A stretch of DNA of 64,000 nucleotides from Shewanella hanedai (GCF_007197645.1 NZ_VKGK01000006.1:124001-188000); one strand, 5' to 3'; positions 36,386 through 46,721 are shown, numbered from the stretch's first letter. Numbers and translations: made by a program. Notes: generated from the letters alone by a model not told the origin.

Positions 36386-36547
36386 ATGAACCTGAAAATT
36401 TTAATCACTTTGGTATTGACTCTCCTTATCGCTTGGGGAATATTTCATTTTAAAGCTGAGTTGGGCCTGTTCATTTTACCACTATTTATTGGACTGGTTA
36501 GCTTTGTGACATTACGTCTGTATCGCCTAATGGAAAAAGATGAATAG
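36386..36547 (+). CDS. Small hydrophobic membrane protein
   Basis: From the ATG at 36386 the protein has 53 residues with two hydrophobic segments (LKILITLVLTLLIAWGIF and LGLFILPLFIGLVSFVTL) and a charged tail RLYRLMEKDE. An upstream TTG at 36344 would add 14 residues. The ribosome binding site is weak for both. No family recognised. Confidence 0.5.
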   Translation: MNLKILITLVLTLLIAWGIFHFKAELGLFILPLFIGLVSFVTLRLYRLMEKDE

Positions 36548-36682
36548 AGGCACGACCACATTGAGTAGGGCTTTATCTTTCGCTGTTTAGCGGGTTACTC
36601 TTCCCACGTAGCCCCTCGCCCCACGTTATTTCTTGTGCCAATATGCACTACGACATCAACCATCATTTAGAGTCTAACTACT

Positions 36683-38146
36683 ATGTGCGTCATTCGAAGT
36701 CTGCCCACCGTCGCCCTGCTTTCATACTTGTTTACATCAGCAGTACTCGCGAATGATTATTTCAGCAATATTCTTGGCAAAATTAAACCACCTCATTCCC
36801 ATACTGCGCTCTATGCAAAGAACTTAATCACCGGTGAGGTGATCTATGAAGAGAATGCCGACACCTTACTCTTACCCGCGAGTACACAGAAGCTGTTAAC
36901 TGCAGTGGCCACAACTGCATACCTTGGACCGGACTTTAGGTTTCATACCAGACTCTATTCTCATTTTCCCATTCGCGGCGGTAAAATCCCTGGTGATGTT
37001 TACCTCAAGTTCAGTGGCGATCCGACCCTGACCAGTCAGCACATTAGTCTTTTGCTAAAACAGTTGTCAGATCAGGGCTTGAGCCGAATTGAAGGTAACT
37101 TCTATTTGGTCGGTAACGGCAACGAGCAACAACAAGCACCGGGTTGGGTATGGGATGACTTGGGGATCTGTTTCGCTGCACCAGTCTCAAGTTTTGTTAT
37201 CAATCAAAATTGCGTTCACGGTAAGCTCAAAACAAAGCTTGCTAGCGAGACAAGCCAACTTCAATTCTCACCTTATCTACCGATTAAAATCCATAACACT
37301 GCCGTTTTCGATAAAAGTAAAACAGTAACGTTTTGCGACTTAGATCTGAAACGTTTGGCCAATAATGAGTTTACGCTCAGTGGTTGCTACCCAGGAAACA
37401 AGGGCATTAAGCTCGCCATTGCTATCACAGATCCGGCATTATTTGCCAAAGATACTGTCGAACGGCTAATTAAGAACAGCCAAATTAAAATTTCGGGTGG
37501 CATTTTTGTCACTCATTCGCTTGCTCAACATACCAGCTTGATTGGCCTGCACAGTTCTAAAGCCCTCCCAGAACTCTTAGATATCATGTTATTGAAATCT
37601 GATAACTTGATTGCTGACAGTTTATTAAAACAGCTTGGCCAAGCCTATTTCAAACAAGCCGGCAGCTTTACCAATGGCAGTAGAGCAATGCGAGAAGTGC
37701 TCACTCAAGCGGGTGTTGACTTAGCTCATGCACAAATTGTCGATGGCTCAGGTTTGTCACGCTATAACTTAATCAGTGCAAAACAGCTCAGTCAGGTACT
37801 GAACCTCATTTATACTGATCAACGTTTTAAGGGACTGATTGATTCTTTACCGATATCTGGGGTTCGCGGAACGTTAGAATACAAGTCGTATTTCAATAAA
37901 AAACCTTTGGTAAACTATATCTATGCTAAAACAGGCTCTATGCAAGGTGTGGACAATTTGGCTGGTTTTATTAAAAAGCCATATTTTGACGATACCTTAT
38001 TTGTGATCTTAGAAAACGGTCAAAGCCCGCTTGAGAAAAAGCAGCAAATAGCCCCTTTCAGTGCTTTGTTCCTGCAAACAATTCTTGACTATAAACCTGC
38101 GCCATTGGCTTCATCGAAAGTCGCAGACAAAACTAAAATACAATAA
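36683..38146 (+). CDS. dacB: D-alanyl-D-alanine carboxypeptidase/endopeptidase (PBP4)
   Basis: DacB trims and cuts peptidoglycan peptides in the periplasm. The 487-residue protein has a signal peptide ending near residue 23 (AVLA-ND), the active-site SxxK motif S67-T-Q-K70, the SxN motif in KSDNLIADSL, and a KTGSMQG triad motif near the C-terminus. The length and the extra inserted domain between the first two motifs fit PBP4. A clean terminator follows. Confidence 0.93.
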   Translation: MCVIRSLPTVALLSYLFTSAVLANDYFSNILGKIKPPHSHTALYAKNLITGEVIYEENADTLLLPASTQKLLTAVATTAYLGPDFRFHTRLYSHFPIRGGKIPGDVYLKFSGDPTLTSQHISLLLKQLSDQGLSRIEGNFYLVGNGNEQQQAPGWVWDDLGICFAAPVSSFVINQNCVHGKLKTKLASETSQLQFSPYLPIKIHNTAVFDKSKTVTFCDLDLKRLANNEFTLSGCYPGNKGIKLAIAITDPALFAKDTVERLIKNSQIKISGGIFVTHSLAQHTSLIGLHSSKALPELLDIMLLKSDNLIADSLLKQLGQAYFKQAGSFTNGSRAMREVLTQAGVDLAHAQIVDGSGLSRYNLISAKQLSQVLNLIYTDQRFKGLIDSLPISGVRGTLEYKSYFNKKPLVNYIYAKTGSMQGVDNLAGFIKKPYFDDTLFVILENGQSPLEKKQQIAPFSALFLQTILDYKPAPLASSKVADKTKIQ

Positions 38147-38165
38147 TCTCGTTATCGTTTCGATG

Positions 38166-38195
38166 AAAAAGGCGAACCTTTCGGTTCGCCTTTTT
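38166..38195. terminator. Rho-independent terminator after dacB
   Basis: AAAAAGGCGAACC and GGTTCGCCTTTTT form a 13-base stem with a TTTC loop. Confidence 0.93.
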
Positions 38196-38249
38196 ATGTC
38201 TGGAACATTTATGACTATCGCCCATGGATGGGTAACGATAGGCGTTATT

Positions 38250-40007
38250 TTAAAATAGGTTTTCAGGCATGCTCATTACAGTGCTGTCGCCTTCACGGAC
38301 CTGTGCTAAATGATATTTGGCTTTAGGTAGCATTTTAGCAATATAGAAATCACTTAAATAGCGCTTCTGGCTAGCAAATTCAGCATCAGGTTCGTTCGAT
38401 GCTGCATCTGACATTAATAACCAGAAATATCCGTAAAGTATGTGGCCAAATGCATCAAGGAAATCAACGGCACTGGCATTAACAATCGCAGGTTGAGTTG
38501 ATTTGTTGTCATTGACCATCTTGGCTGCTGCCAACAGTTCATCAAAAAGCACAATGACTTTAGCTTTATGGCTTTCATCTACCTGAGTTAATGAAGTCAG
38601 TTTGTCAGTGCATTCAGTCACAAACTCGGTTAACGCAACAAGGTTATCGCCAGTGACTTTGCGGCCAAGGAAGTCAATCGCTTGAATACCGTTGGTACCT
38701 TCATAGATCTGAGCGATTCGTGTATCGCGCACTAACTGCTCTATTCCAGTTTCACGTATATAACCATGTCCACCAAACACTTGTTGTGCCGTTATTGCAG
38801 CATCAAGGCCTCGGTCACTTAAGAACGCCTTTGAAACCGGCGTTAATAGACCAACATATCGACTTGCTTTAGCTTGTGCGTCACCTTCACCAAATTTAGC
38901 AATATCGAGTTGTTGCCCTGTTAATACTGATAAGGCACGACCCGCTTCGGTTAACACTCGAATATTGAGCAACATACGGCGCACATCGCCGTGAACTAAG
39001 ATAGGATCGCTTGTTGCTCCCGTTGGCGAGCCGCCAGCGGCAACACCTTGCACACGCTCTTTGGCATAATCAGCCGCCATTTGATATGCCGCTTGAGATG
39101 TTCCTAAGCCTTGAATACCAATGGCTAAACGCTCATAGTTCATCATAGTGAACATGCACACTAGGCCGCGATTAGGACTGCCTATCAAATAACCTTGTGC
39201 GTCATCATAATTCATCACACACGTCGCAGAAGCTTTTAGTCCCATCTTATGCTCAATAGAGCCGACAGTGACTCCGTTGGATTCACCTAAGTTACCTTGG
39301 TCATCAACCTTTATCTTCGGTACTAGAAATAGCGATATGCCATTTGAATCTGGCAGTTTAGCCAGTACCAGGTGGATAACATTTTCCGTAAGATCATGAT
39401 CACCACCAGTGATGAAAATTTTGCTACCACTAATGTTATAACTACCATCATCATTCGGCGTTGCTTTGGTGCGAATGTTACGTAGATCCGATCCCGCTTG
39501 AGGCTCAGTCATGTCCATGGCACCAGCCCATTCACCGCAGTACATCATAGGGAGATACTTTTCTTTCAACTCTTCGCTGCCATGGGCGTTGATACACAAT
39601 GCAGCACCCGCGGTAAGTGAGCCATAGAGCGTAAATGAGTTACAGGCGCTATACGCCATCTCATCGACTAACACACCAAGCATTTTTGGCATTCCCATGC
39701 CACCAAACTCTGGATCACCACAGAAACCTACCCAACCACCTTCGGCATACTGGTTATAAACCTCTTTAAACCCATCAGGTGTGATCACCTTAGCATCTTG
39801 GTGTACAACACCTTGCTCGTCACCGCTTCGGTTAATAGGATGGATAAGTTCACGACTAATTTTGTCTGCTTCGTCCATGATAGCAATAGCGGTATCGAGA
39901 TCGACAGTTTCGGCTATTTCAGGTAACGACGCCCATGTTTGAGGTGCGTCAAACACCTTGTCTAATAGGAATTTCATTTCAGCTAACGGAGCTTGGTAAG
40001 GATTCAT
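38250..40007 (-). CDS. Acyl-CoA dehydrogenase (DmdC/AcdB-like, with C-terminal extension)
   Basis: The 585-residue flavoenzyme oxidises acyl-CoA to enoyl-CoA. It shows the acyl-CoA dehydrogenase signature (MDMTEPQAGSDL), the FAD-binding GSKIFITGGDHD part and the glutamate of QIYEGTNGIQA as catalytic base. The extra C-terminal region of about 120 residues is typical of the DmdC-like subgroup (methylmercaptopropionyl-CoA or medium-chain acyl-CoA dehydrogenases). The neighbouring FadD gene on the same strand supports a fatty-acid role; which acyl chain is used is unknown. Confidence 0.85.
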   Translation of the reverse strand: MNPYQAPLAEMKFLLDKVFDAPQTWASLPEIAETVDLDTAIAIMDEADKISRELIHPINRSGDEQGVVHQDAKVITPDGFKEVYNQYAEGGWVGFCGDPEFGGMGMPKMLGVLVDEMAYSACNSFTLYGSLTAGAALCINAHGSEELKEKYLPMMYCGEWAGAMDMTEPQAGSDLRNIRTKATPNDDGSYNISGSKIFITGGDHDLTENVIHLVLAKLPDSNGISLFLVPKIKVDDQGNLGESNGVTVGSIEHKMGLKASATCVMNYDDAQGYLIGSPNRGLVCMFTMMNYERLAIGIQGLGTSQAAYQMAADYAKERVQGVAAGGSPTGATSDPILVHGDVRRMLLNIRVLTEAGRALSVLTGQQLDIAKFGEGDAQAKASRYVGLLTPVSKAFLSDRGLDAAITAQQVFGGHGYIRETGIEQLVRDTRIAQIYEGTNGIQAIDFLGRKVTGDNLVALTEFVTECTDKLTSLTQVDESHKAKVIVLFDELLAAAKMVNDNKSTQPAIVNASAVDFLDAFGHILYGYFWLLMSDAASNEPDAEFASQKRYLSDFYIAKMLPKAKYHLAQVREGDSTVMSMPENLF

Positions 40008-40134
40008 TATTAATTCTCAAACGTAGGATTAAAACAGTTGTTTAAATCTACACCAAATAATAGAGTAAATGAAGGTTTTATTTACCTATTTGGTGACAAA
40101 ACTGACTTAGAGGCTGTATATACACAGCAATAGC

Positions 40135-41706
40135 TTATGTTTGTCGTAACTCTCGGCGTAAAATTTTACCCACGGTGGTTTTTGGTAGCGACTCCATAAA
40201 GACAATTCGTTTGGGAATTTTATAGGCTGTTAACATTTCACGGCAGTAATCGAGCAAGGTATTAATCTTGATATCTCTATCTAAAACGGTGACATAGGCA
40301 CACACTCGCTCTCCCGATTTTCCATCCGGTTCACCGACTACCGCGGCTTCATGAACACTCGGATGACTCACTAGTACCTCTTCCACCTCATTGGGATAAA
40401 CATTAAAGCCCGATACAATGATCATATCCGTCAGGCGATCAACGATTTTAATACAACCATTAGGTCGTATTTCTCCCACATCACCGGATCGGTAGTAGCC
40501 ATCCTTAGTCATTGCTTTCTCAGTCTCTTCTGGCAACAACCAATATCCTTTCATTATTTGTGGCCCTTTGATCACAATTTGCCCCTGCTCACCAATCGCC
40601 ACCTCGTTATCTTCACTGTCCCAGATCTCAACCTTAGTCTCCATCAGTGGCCTACCAACGGAGGCTAATTGCTCATTCCCTGGCTCGTTCATGCAGACAA
40701 CGGGTGAAGCTTCAGTAAGACCATATCCTTCACTCACAGTACAGCCAGTTAACGTTTCCCACGTTTGAGCCGCATGCATTGACAAGGCTGAGCCTCCGGA
40801 GAAGGTCATCTTTAGCGAGGTGAAATCTAACTCTTTAAATCCTGGGTGCTGACATAGGCCAACGAAAAGCGTATTGATGCCACTAAAGCCGGTGATCTTA
40901 TGTTCACCAATGCTTTTTACGAGAGCATCAAGATCCCTCGGGTTGGGAATTAGCAGATTCAAATTGCCTTTGCTAAACAACATGATCATATTCACCACAA
41001 AAGCATAGATATGATAAAGCGGTAAAGGGCAAACAAAGATCTCATTTTGCTCGACTAATTTGGCATCGATACGCTCAAGAAACTGACCGACATTACTTAG
41101 AATACTTCGATGAGTTAAACAAGCCCCCTTCGAGACTCCGGTTGTACCACCTGTATATTGAATCACACAGGTATCATCTAAATTTTTATGAAATCTAGGC
41201 TTAAGTTGGTAAGTTTCTCCAACAGAAATGGCGTCCATCAAGCTCACTCCCCATTCTGGGGTGACATGCTTTTTAGAGATAAGATCCAGAGAGTGAGTCA
41301 CTACCACAGTTTCAATGTCACTCTCCTCAATCACTTCAGAAAGCTTACCCAGCAGCTCCTGTAAAATAACGATACCTTTTGCGCCTGAATTTGAAAACTG
41401 ATGCTGCATTTCACGTGGGGTATAAAGCGGATTGGTATTAACAACAACGAGCCCTGCACGTAATGCTGCAAATACAGCGATAGGAAACTGGTTAATATTT
41501 GGCAGTTGTATAATGATTCTGTCGCCGACGACAAGGCCTGATTTATGCTGAAACCAAGAAGCCAATGCCCTAGATAAGCGTTCTAATTCGTCAAAAGAGA
41601 GTGTTTGTCCAAAGCATTCAAAAGCGGGTGCTTTACCGTACTTCTTCATACTCGACTCTATTAGGTCAGCTAAATCTTCAATCTTACTGTCGAATAACTC
41701 GCTCAT
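40135..41706 (-). CDS. fadD: Long-chain fatty acid-CoA ligase (acyl-CoA synthetase)
   Basis: The enzyme activates fatty acids to acyl-CoA with ATP. The AMP-binding motif YTGGTTGVSKGA, the GYGLTEASPV motif and the YRSGDVGEI and DRLTDMIIVSGFNVYPNEVE motifs are all present, and the protein ends with the catalytic lysine region LPKTTVGKILRREL. The start was moved to the ATG at 41706 (523 residues), which has AAGGA six bases upstream; the longer frame starts with TTG and reads through that site. It probably works with the acyl-CoA dehydrogenase gene 127 bases downstream. The AraC gene lies upstream on the same strand. Confidence 0.88.
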   Translation of the reverse strand: MSELFDSKIEDLADLIESSMKKYGKAPAFECFGQTLSFDELERLSRALASWFQHKSGLVVGDRIIIQLPNINQFPIAVFAALRAGLVVVNTNPLYTPREMQHQFSNSGAKGIVILQELLGKLSEVIEESDIETVVVTHSLDLISKKHVTPEWGVSLMDAISVGETYQLKPRFHKNLDDTCVIQYTGGTTGVSKGACLTHRSILSNVGQFLERIDAKLVEQNEIFVCPLPLYHIYAFVVNMIMLFSKGNLNLLIPNPRDLDALVKSIGEHKITGFSGINTLFVGLCQHPGFKELDFTSLKMTFSGGSALSMHAAQTWETLTGCTVSEGYGLTEASPVVCMNEPGNEQLASVGRPLMETKVEIWDSEDNEVAIGEQGQIVIKGPQIMKGYWLLPEETEKAMTKDGYYRSGDVGEIRPNGCIKIVDRLTDMIIVSGFNVYPNEVEEVLVSHPSVHEAAVVGEPDGKSGERVCAYVTVLDRDIKINTLLDYCREMLTAYKIPKRIVFMESLPKTTVGKILRRELRQT

Positions 41707-41956
41707 TCTGTTTCCTTTGTTCAAGACAATTATTGAAATATCTCGTTTACTAATTAAAAATTTATTCGTTATTAATGTTTTTGAATAAACAAGATTAGAG
41801 ATTCATTAGAAATACCAGTTTGCAAAACAAACGGTGTAATTGATACGCTAAACGCGCCAAATGCTTGTCACCTATTGGTGAGTATGAGAGGGAATAAAAA
41901 GATTGAATAGTGGAGTGTAAAATTAACGAATTTTAAGTAGATAGAGACTACCCAGA

Positions 41957-42988
41957 TCATTTCTTTGAAATATATTGCCTACGATACTCACCAGGGGTTG
42001 AGTTAGTCCAACGTTTAAAAGCTCGGTTAAAATTACCTACACTCGAGAAGCCAACTAAATAACCGATTTCACTCAAACTTAAATGAGCTTGCTTAATATA
42101 ATCTAAGGTAAGAGATTTACGGGTGTCTTCTAAAATAGTTTTATAGCAAGTGTCCTGCTCCTGTAGCTTTCTCTGTAAATTACGTAGACTCATTCCCAGC
42201 TTTTCGGCTATTTCTTGCTGTGAAGGAGCTCCCAAAGGCAGTATTTCATAGATTTTATTCTTAATCACATACGTTAAGTCGTGCCTGTCTATACGGCTTA
42301 AAAAGTCAGTTAGCATTTTTTCGTGTATGCCGTTTATCATGGGATTGGCTACAGTCAGATACTTCTCAGCATGCACTTTTTCAAAAAACAGGTAAGAGTC
42401 ACCATCTGAGAATTCGACATCACAATTAAAAAAGGTGCTTAAATACTCGCTATAATCTGCTGGCTTGTCATAGCCAATGATCAACTTTTGCGGATGAAAG
42501 TTTATGCCTAAAAGTTCTCTGGTAAATTTGACTACGATAGCCATGAATGTCTCAGTCGCCGCACGGCTAAGCACTTTTCGACCTGTGGTATCAAAAGTAC
42601 TGACCATCATTTTCAACACTAAGCTTTCGTTTGTTTCACTCAGTTCAAGAGTGCAAGCATTTGATACAACACGCTTATAGGTAACGATTCGAGCCAAAGC
42701 ATCCTTTAAGGTACTCGATGTCATCATGGCGTAACCTAATGCATGAAACATTCCCGGATGAAAACACTCTCCGACCTGAATAGAAAAATCCCCGGTACCT
42801 CTTAACTTGTTACAGTAATCTAAAAGTTCAACAAACCTTTGTGTGCCGATTCTGGCCTCAGGATCTTTCACGGAATTAGGATCGATTCCACACTGTATGA
42901 ATGCTTCATCAGTCTCGATTCCACAGACATCCATCGCTCTGGTAAAAGGAATTATCCATCCGCTTAGTGTTGAGTAGTACTCTGCCAA
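41957..42988 (-). CDS. AraC family transcriptional regulator (OruR/ArgR-type, PF12625 sensor)
   Basis: The 343-residue protein has an N-terminal arabinose-binding-like ligand domain of the type common to OruR and similar regulators (about residues 20-210) and a C-terminal AraC double helix-turn-helix (about 250-340): SQQEIAEKLGMSLRNLQRKL and LSLSEIGYLVGFSSVGNFNRAFKRWTNSTPGEYR. It is divergent from the DUF1302 gene and upstream of fadD, so it most likely controls one or both in response to a lipid-like compound. Confidence 0.87.
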   Translation of the reverse strand: MAEYYSTLSGWIIPFTRAMDVCGIETDEAFIQCGIDPNSVKDPEARIGTQRFVELLDYCNKLRGTGDFSIQVGECFHPGMFHALGYAMMTSSTLKDALARIVTYKRVVSNACTLELSETNESLVLKMMVSTFDTTGRKVLSRAATETFMAIVVKFTRELLGINFHPQKLIIGYDKPADYSEYLSTFFNCDVEFSDGDSYLFFEKVHAEKYLTVANPMINGIHEKMLTDFLSRIDRHDLTYVIKNKIYEILPLGAPSQQEIAEKLGMSLRNLQRKLQEQDTCYKTILEDTRKSLTLDYIKQAHLSLSEIGYLVGFSSVGNFNRAFKRWTNSTPGEYRRQYISKK

Positions 42989-43440
42989 AATCAGCCTTCT
43001 TTAATTATTTTTAATGGGCTTAGATACTTATTTGTACCGATTGGTATGACTCAAAAAGATAACAATAAGAGACACTTTACATCTCTGGTGCATTGACCTC
43101 TCTTAGATTATAGACACTAGCCACACTACCGAGTGCTCTTGATTGAAATCAGTTCCTCATCCTGTACTACTATCCCCCATGGATGACGTCATCGAACCAA
43201 GATGCCACACACCACAAATAACTACAACTCGATAACATTTGAGCTGAAAAAGTGACAAATCAACTTGAAAGTAGATAGATACAATGACTTATCGACGAAT
43301 ATTAAAAATATTCCCTCGCTGTCTCTTTGATAAAATCAAACAGCTGTATGAATTGATAACAGTTTGGCGCGGATTGATATTTTATTTAAATTTTAAACTC
43401 GTATGTTGTTACAGGTGATAATAATAACAAGGTAATTAAC
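42989..43440. other. Divergent promoter region (AraC / DUF1302) with a palindrome
   Basis: A perfect 12-base palindrome, GATGACGTCATC, is at 43182-43193. It could be an operator. AraC-type sites are usually direct repeats, so it may serve another factor. No other clear element. Confidence 0.3.
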
Positions 43441-45261
43441 ATGAAATTTAAAAAATCTGTATTTTTCATATTGACCAGTATGTTATGCAGTTCGGCTAAT
43501 TCTGCTGATTTCTATTTTGGTGAAAACAATGACACTGCGCTGCAAATTAACTCTCAGCTTTCATTAGGTGCTAGTTGGCGAATGTCTGAAGCTGACCCCG
43601 CTTTTATTGGCAAACAAAACGGGGGAACCGGTGCGACAATGACCACCGATGATGGCAATTTAAACTTTGATCAATATGATGCGTTTTCACAAATAATTAA
43701 AGGGTCAAACGAGTTTCTACTCACCCATAATAATTTTGGTGCATTTGTCAGGGTAAAATATTGGTTTGATAATGAATTAAAAAACGGTGATAGGCCTCAT
43801 GGTAATTCTCCGAACGGTTATATTCCCAATACTCCCCTTAATGATGATAATGCTGCTGATTACGCAAAATTTTCTGGTATAGCGCTGCTTGATGCATATG
43901 CATTCCTGCAAACTGATATAGGTGAAATGCCACTTGATCTTCGACTTGGTCGCCAAGTGATCAGTTGGGGAGAAAGTACGTTTATTCAAGGCGGAATTAG
44001 TTCAGTAAACCCCTTTGATGTGAGCGCTTTTCGTCGTCCAGGTGCGCTACTTAAAGAAGCATATCTCCCCGTTGGAATGTTTTACGCTGCACTAGGTGTG
44101 ACAGAATCAGTCTCGTTAGAGGCTTTTTATCAATTTGAATGGGAAAAAACTCAGATTGATGGTTGCGGTACCCTCTTCTCAAGCGCTGACTTTGTTGCTG
44201 ATGGATGTAATGCCGTCACCATCAGTGTGAATGATAAAGCCGCACTTGATGGTGGTTTCTTTGCAAAACGACGAGATGATGTTGAACCTGATGATGGCGG
44301 CCAGTATGGTTTATCGCTTAAATACTACTCAGAAGCCCTGAATGATACAGAATTCGGGCTCTATTATCTCAATATCCATTCACGCGTACCTATGATCAAT
44401 GCTGTACGCAGCGCAACATCCAACATTCCCGGCGTAACAAGTGTCTTTGTACCGAGTTCGCTCGATCCAACAGGGGGAGCGATTTCTGCTTTAAACCCTG
44501 CTTATCAAATAGAATATCCTGAAGATCTACAGTTCTATGGAGTGAGTTTTGCGACCAATGTTAAGGGTGTCGCTTTATCAGGGGAGATCTCTTACAAACC
44601 TGACACTCCTGTGCAGATAAATGGTGCAGAGATCCTTAATGGCGTGCTGAGTGAATCACCTATTTTCCGCTACACACCAAGAGTGTTAGCAGCTGAAAAA
44701 GGTGGAGTGGTAAAAGGCTATGATGAATACGACGTGACTCAAGTGCAGTTAACAGCGATACAGTTCATCGAGCAATTCATGGGCGCCTCAAGATTAAGTT
44801 TAATTGGTGAGATCGGGTATGTTCACACTGATGGCGTTGAAGACTCAAACCAAAGATATGGCAGAAATACGGTATTTGGTCTCGCTAATTTCGATTTAGG
44901 TGGTGGCGTTAACTGTACCAATTTAGTCGCTGCTGGCGCCATTGGTTCTGACTGTCAAGATTCAGGCTTCACAACAGAGAATGCGTGGGGATATCGTCTT
45001 AATGCAGTGTGGGAGTATCCTGATTTAGTTGCTGGTATCTCTTTCAAGCCCACGATTTCTTGGTCACATGATGTTGAAGGTAACTCACCGAGCCCTGGAA
45101 GCCAATTTAATGAAGGAAGCCGTGCTATTGGCGTTGCAATAGAGGGCTCCTATCTTCAAAAGTACGCCACCACATTGAGTTACAAATCCTTTTTTGGTGG
45201 CGGTCATAACATCTTACAAGATAAAGACTTCTTAGCGCTTAGCGTTGACATTTCATATTAA
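43441..45261 (+). CDS. DUF1302 family outer-membrane protein
   Basis: The 606-residue protein has a signal peptide (MKFKKSVFFILTSMLCSSANS-AD) and alternating beta-strand patterns with the DUF1302 start LQINSQLSLGASWRMSEAD, the LGRQVISWGESTF segment and the AFRRPGALLKEAYLPVGMF segment. It ends with an aromatic-rich barrel strand (FLALSVDISY). DUF1302 proteins are typically encoded with DUF1329 proteins and RND exporters or lipid catabolism genes and are thought to be outer-membrane channels. Here the partner follows 22 bases downstream. Confidence 0.82.
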   Translation: MKFKKSVFFILTSMLCSSANSADFYFGENNDTALQINSQLSLGASWRMSEADPAFIGKQNGGTGATMTTDDGNLNFDQYDAFSQIIKGSNEFLLTHNNFGAFVRVKYWFDNELKNGDRPHGNSPNGYIPNTPLNDDNAADYAKFSGIALLDAYAFLQTDIGEMPLDLRLGRQVISWGESTFIQGGISSVNPFDVSAFRRPGALLKEAYLPVGMFYAALGVTESVSLEAFYQFEWEKTQIDGCGTLFSSADFVADGCNAVTISVNDKAALDGGFFAKRRDDVEPDDGGQYGLSLKYYSEALNDTEFGLYYLNIHSRVPMINAVRSATSNIPGVTSVFVPSSLDPTGGAISALNPAYQIEYPEDLQFYGVSFATNVKGVALSGEISYKPDTPVQINGAEILNGVLSESPIFRYTPRVLAAEKGGVVKGYDEYDVTQVQLTAIQFIEQFMGASRLSLIGEIGYVHTDGVEDSNQRYGRNTVFGLANFDLGGGVNCTNLVAAGAIGSDCQDSGFTTENAWGYRLNAVWEYPDLVAGISFKPTISWSHDVEGNSPSPGSQFNEGSRAIGVAIEGSYLQKYATTLSYKSFFGGGHNILQDKDFLALSVDISY

Positions 45262-45283
45262 TTTTGCGTAAAGGAGTAAGACG

Positions 45284-46639
45284 ATGAAATACCACAATTT
45301 AATGTTAGTCTCATTAGCCATAATGAGTCTTAATGCGACGGCTAAAGTGTCACCTGAAGAGGCCAGTAAAATAGGCGATCAACTCACCCCTTTAGGGGCT
45401 GAGAAGGCAGGTAATGAGTCCGGCACTATTCCAGCATGGACGGGTGGCCTCAACAGTAACAACACAGCCAAGAGCGGTGACACAGGCCGACCCAATAACC
45501 CTTTTGCTGATGAAAAGCCGTTATTTACCATCACAGCAAAGAATTTAGCGGATTATAAAGATAATCTCACGCCTGGTCAGTTAGCCATGTTCACTAAATT
45601 CCCTGACTATACGATGCCTGTTTATAAAACACATCGCAGTGTTGCCTATCCGGAGTCTGTCTATCCTCTGATCAAAAATAATGCAGTAAACACAACACTG
45701 GTAGAGAGTGGCTATGGCTTGTCTGACTTTGACACAACCATTCCCTTCCCTATCCCTAACAGTGGTTTAGAAGTTGTTTGGAACCACATCACACGCTTTA
45801 GAGGTGGTTCAGCCGTCCGTGTTGCAACCGCTATCCCAGTTCAAGCTGGCGGTGCTTTTGTCCCAGTTAAAATTACTGACAGACTCGTGTGGCCAGAATA
45901 CTTAGAGGGCGGTCGAGATGCAGATAAAGACGATAATGTGTTGTTCTACTATCTACAAAGCATCACGGCTCCAGCGAGACTCACGGGCACAGCGTTGCTG
46001 ATCCATGAAACCATAGACCAATATAAGGAAGCGAGACGTGCTTGGGTGTATAACTCTGGTCAACGTAGAGTAAGACGTGCCCCTAATGTGGCGTATGACG
46101 GACCCGGAGCTGGAACTGATGGCCTAAGAACCACTGATAATTACGACATGTATAACGGCTCACCTGATAGATACGAATGGACGCTAAAAGGCAAAAAAGA
46201 GATCTATATTCCTTATAATGCGTATCCGTTACTCAATCCCGATCTAGAGTATGATGAAATCATCGGCGCAGGGCATCTTAACCCAGAGCATTTGCGTTAT
46301 GAATTGCACCGTGTATGGGAGGTGGAAGCGAATGTGAAATCTGATTCACGCCATATCTACTCTAAACGAACCCTATTTATCGATGAAGATTCTTGGGGTG
46401 CTTCGGTGATTGACCATTACGATAATCGTGGTCAGTTATGGAAAATGTCAGAAGCGCATAACATTCAATTTTACGATGTAGATACACCTTGGATGGTGGC
46501 TGAGACATTACATGATTTAGATTCTGGTCGTTACCTGGTGACAGGACTGAGTAACGAAGAGCCTAAATTTATGGAATGGGGTGGAAAAGCCACTCGTCAA
46601 GACTTTACCTCTGCTGCATTAAGACGTGCTGGCCGCTAG
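45284..46639 (+). CDS. DUF1329 family periplasmic protein
   Basis: The 451-residue protein has a signal peptide (ending near ATA-KVSPEEA) and a LolB/VioE-like fold is expected from the family, suited to lipid binding. Family markers are LTPLGAEKAGNESGTIPAWTGGL, RRVRRAPNVAYDGPG and the C-terminal YDVDTPWMVAETLHDLDSGRY. GGAG lies seven bases before the ATG. The operon with DUF1302 and the nearby FadD and acyl-CoA dehydrogenase suggest import or handling of a lipid-like compound. Confidence 0.83.
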   Translation: MKYHNLMLVSLAIMSLNATAKVSPEEASKIGDQLTPLGAEKAGNESGTIPAWTGGLNSNNTAKSGDTGRPNNPFADEKPLFTITAKNLADYKDNLTPGQLAMFTKFPDYTMPVYKTHRSVAYPESVYPLIKNNAVNTTLVESGYGLSDFDTTIPFPIPNSGLEVVWNHITRFRGGSAVRVATAIPVQAGGAFVPVKITDRLVWPEYLEGGRDADKDDNVLFYYLQSITAPARLTGTALLIHETIDQYKEARRAWVYNSGQRRVRRAPNVAYDGPGAGTDGLRTTDNYDMYNGSPDRYEWTLKGKKEIYIPYNAYPLLNPDLEYDEIIGAGHLNPEHLRYELHRVWEVEANVKSDSRHIYSKRTLFIDEDSWGASVIDHYDNRGQLWKMSEAHNIQFYDVDTPWMVAETLHDLDSGRYLVTGLSNEEPKFMEWGGKATRQDFTSAALRRAGR

Positions 46640-46672
46640 GAACAGCCATTCCTTCAAGTCTAGACACGCATA

Positions 46673-46708
46673 AAAAAAGGGATATTCAATCAATGAATAT
46701 CCCTTTTT
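46673..46708. terminator. Bidirectional terminator
   Basis: AAAAAGGGATATTCA and TGAATATCCCTTTTT form a 15-base stem with a 5-base loop between the convergent DUF1329 and DUF2058 genes. Confidence 0.93.
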
Positions 46709-46721
46709 CATTCGCACTAAT

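Noticed and set aside
41725-41800. Possible PsrA/FadR-like site upstream of fadD
   Set aside because: TTGAAAT and CGTTTAC half sites are present but the symmetry is poor, so I do not claim an operator.
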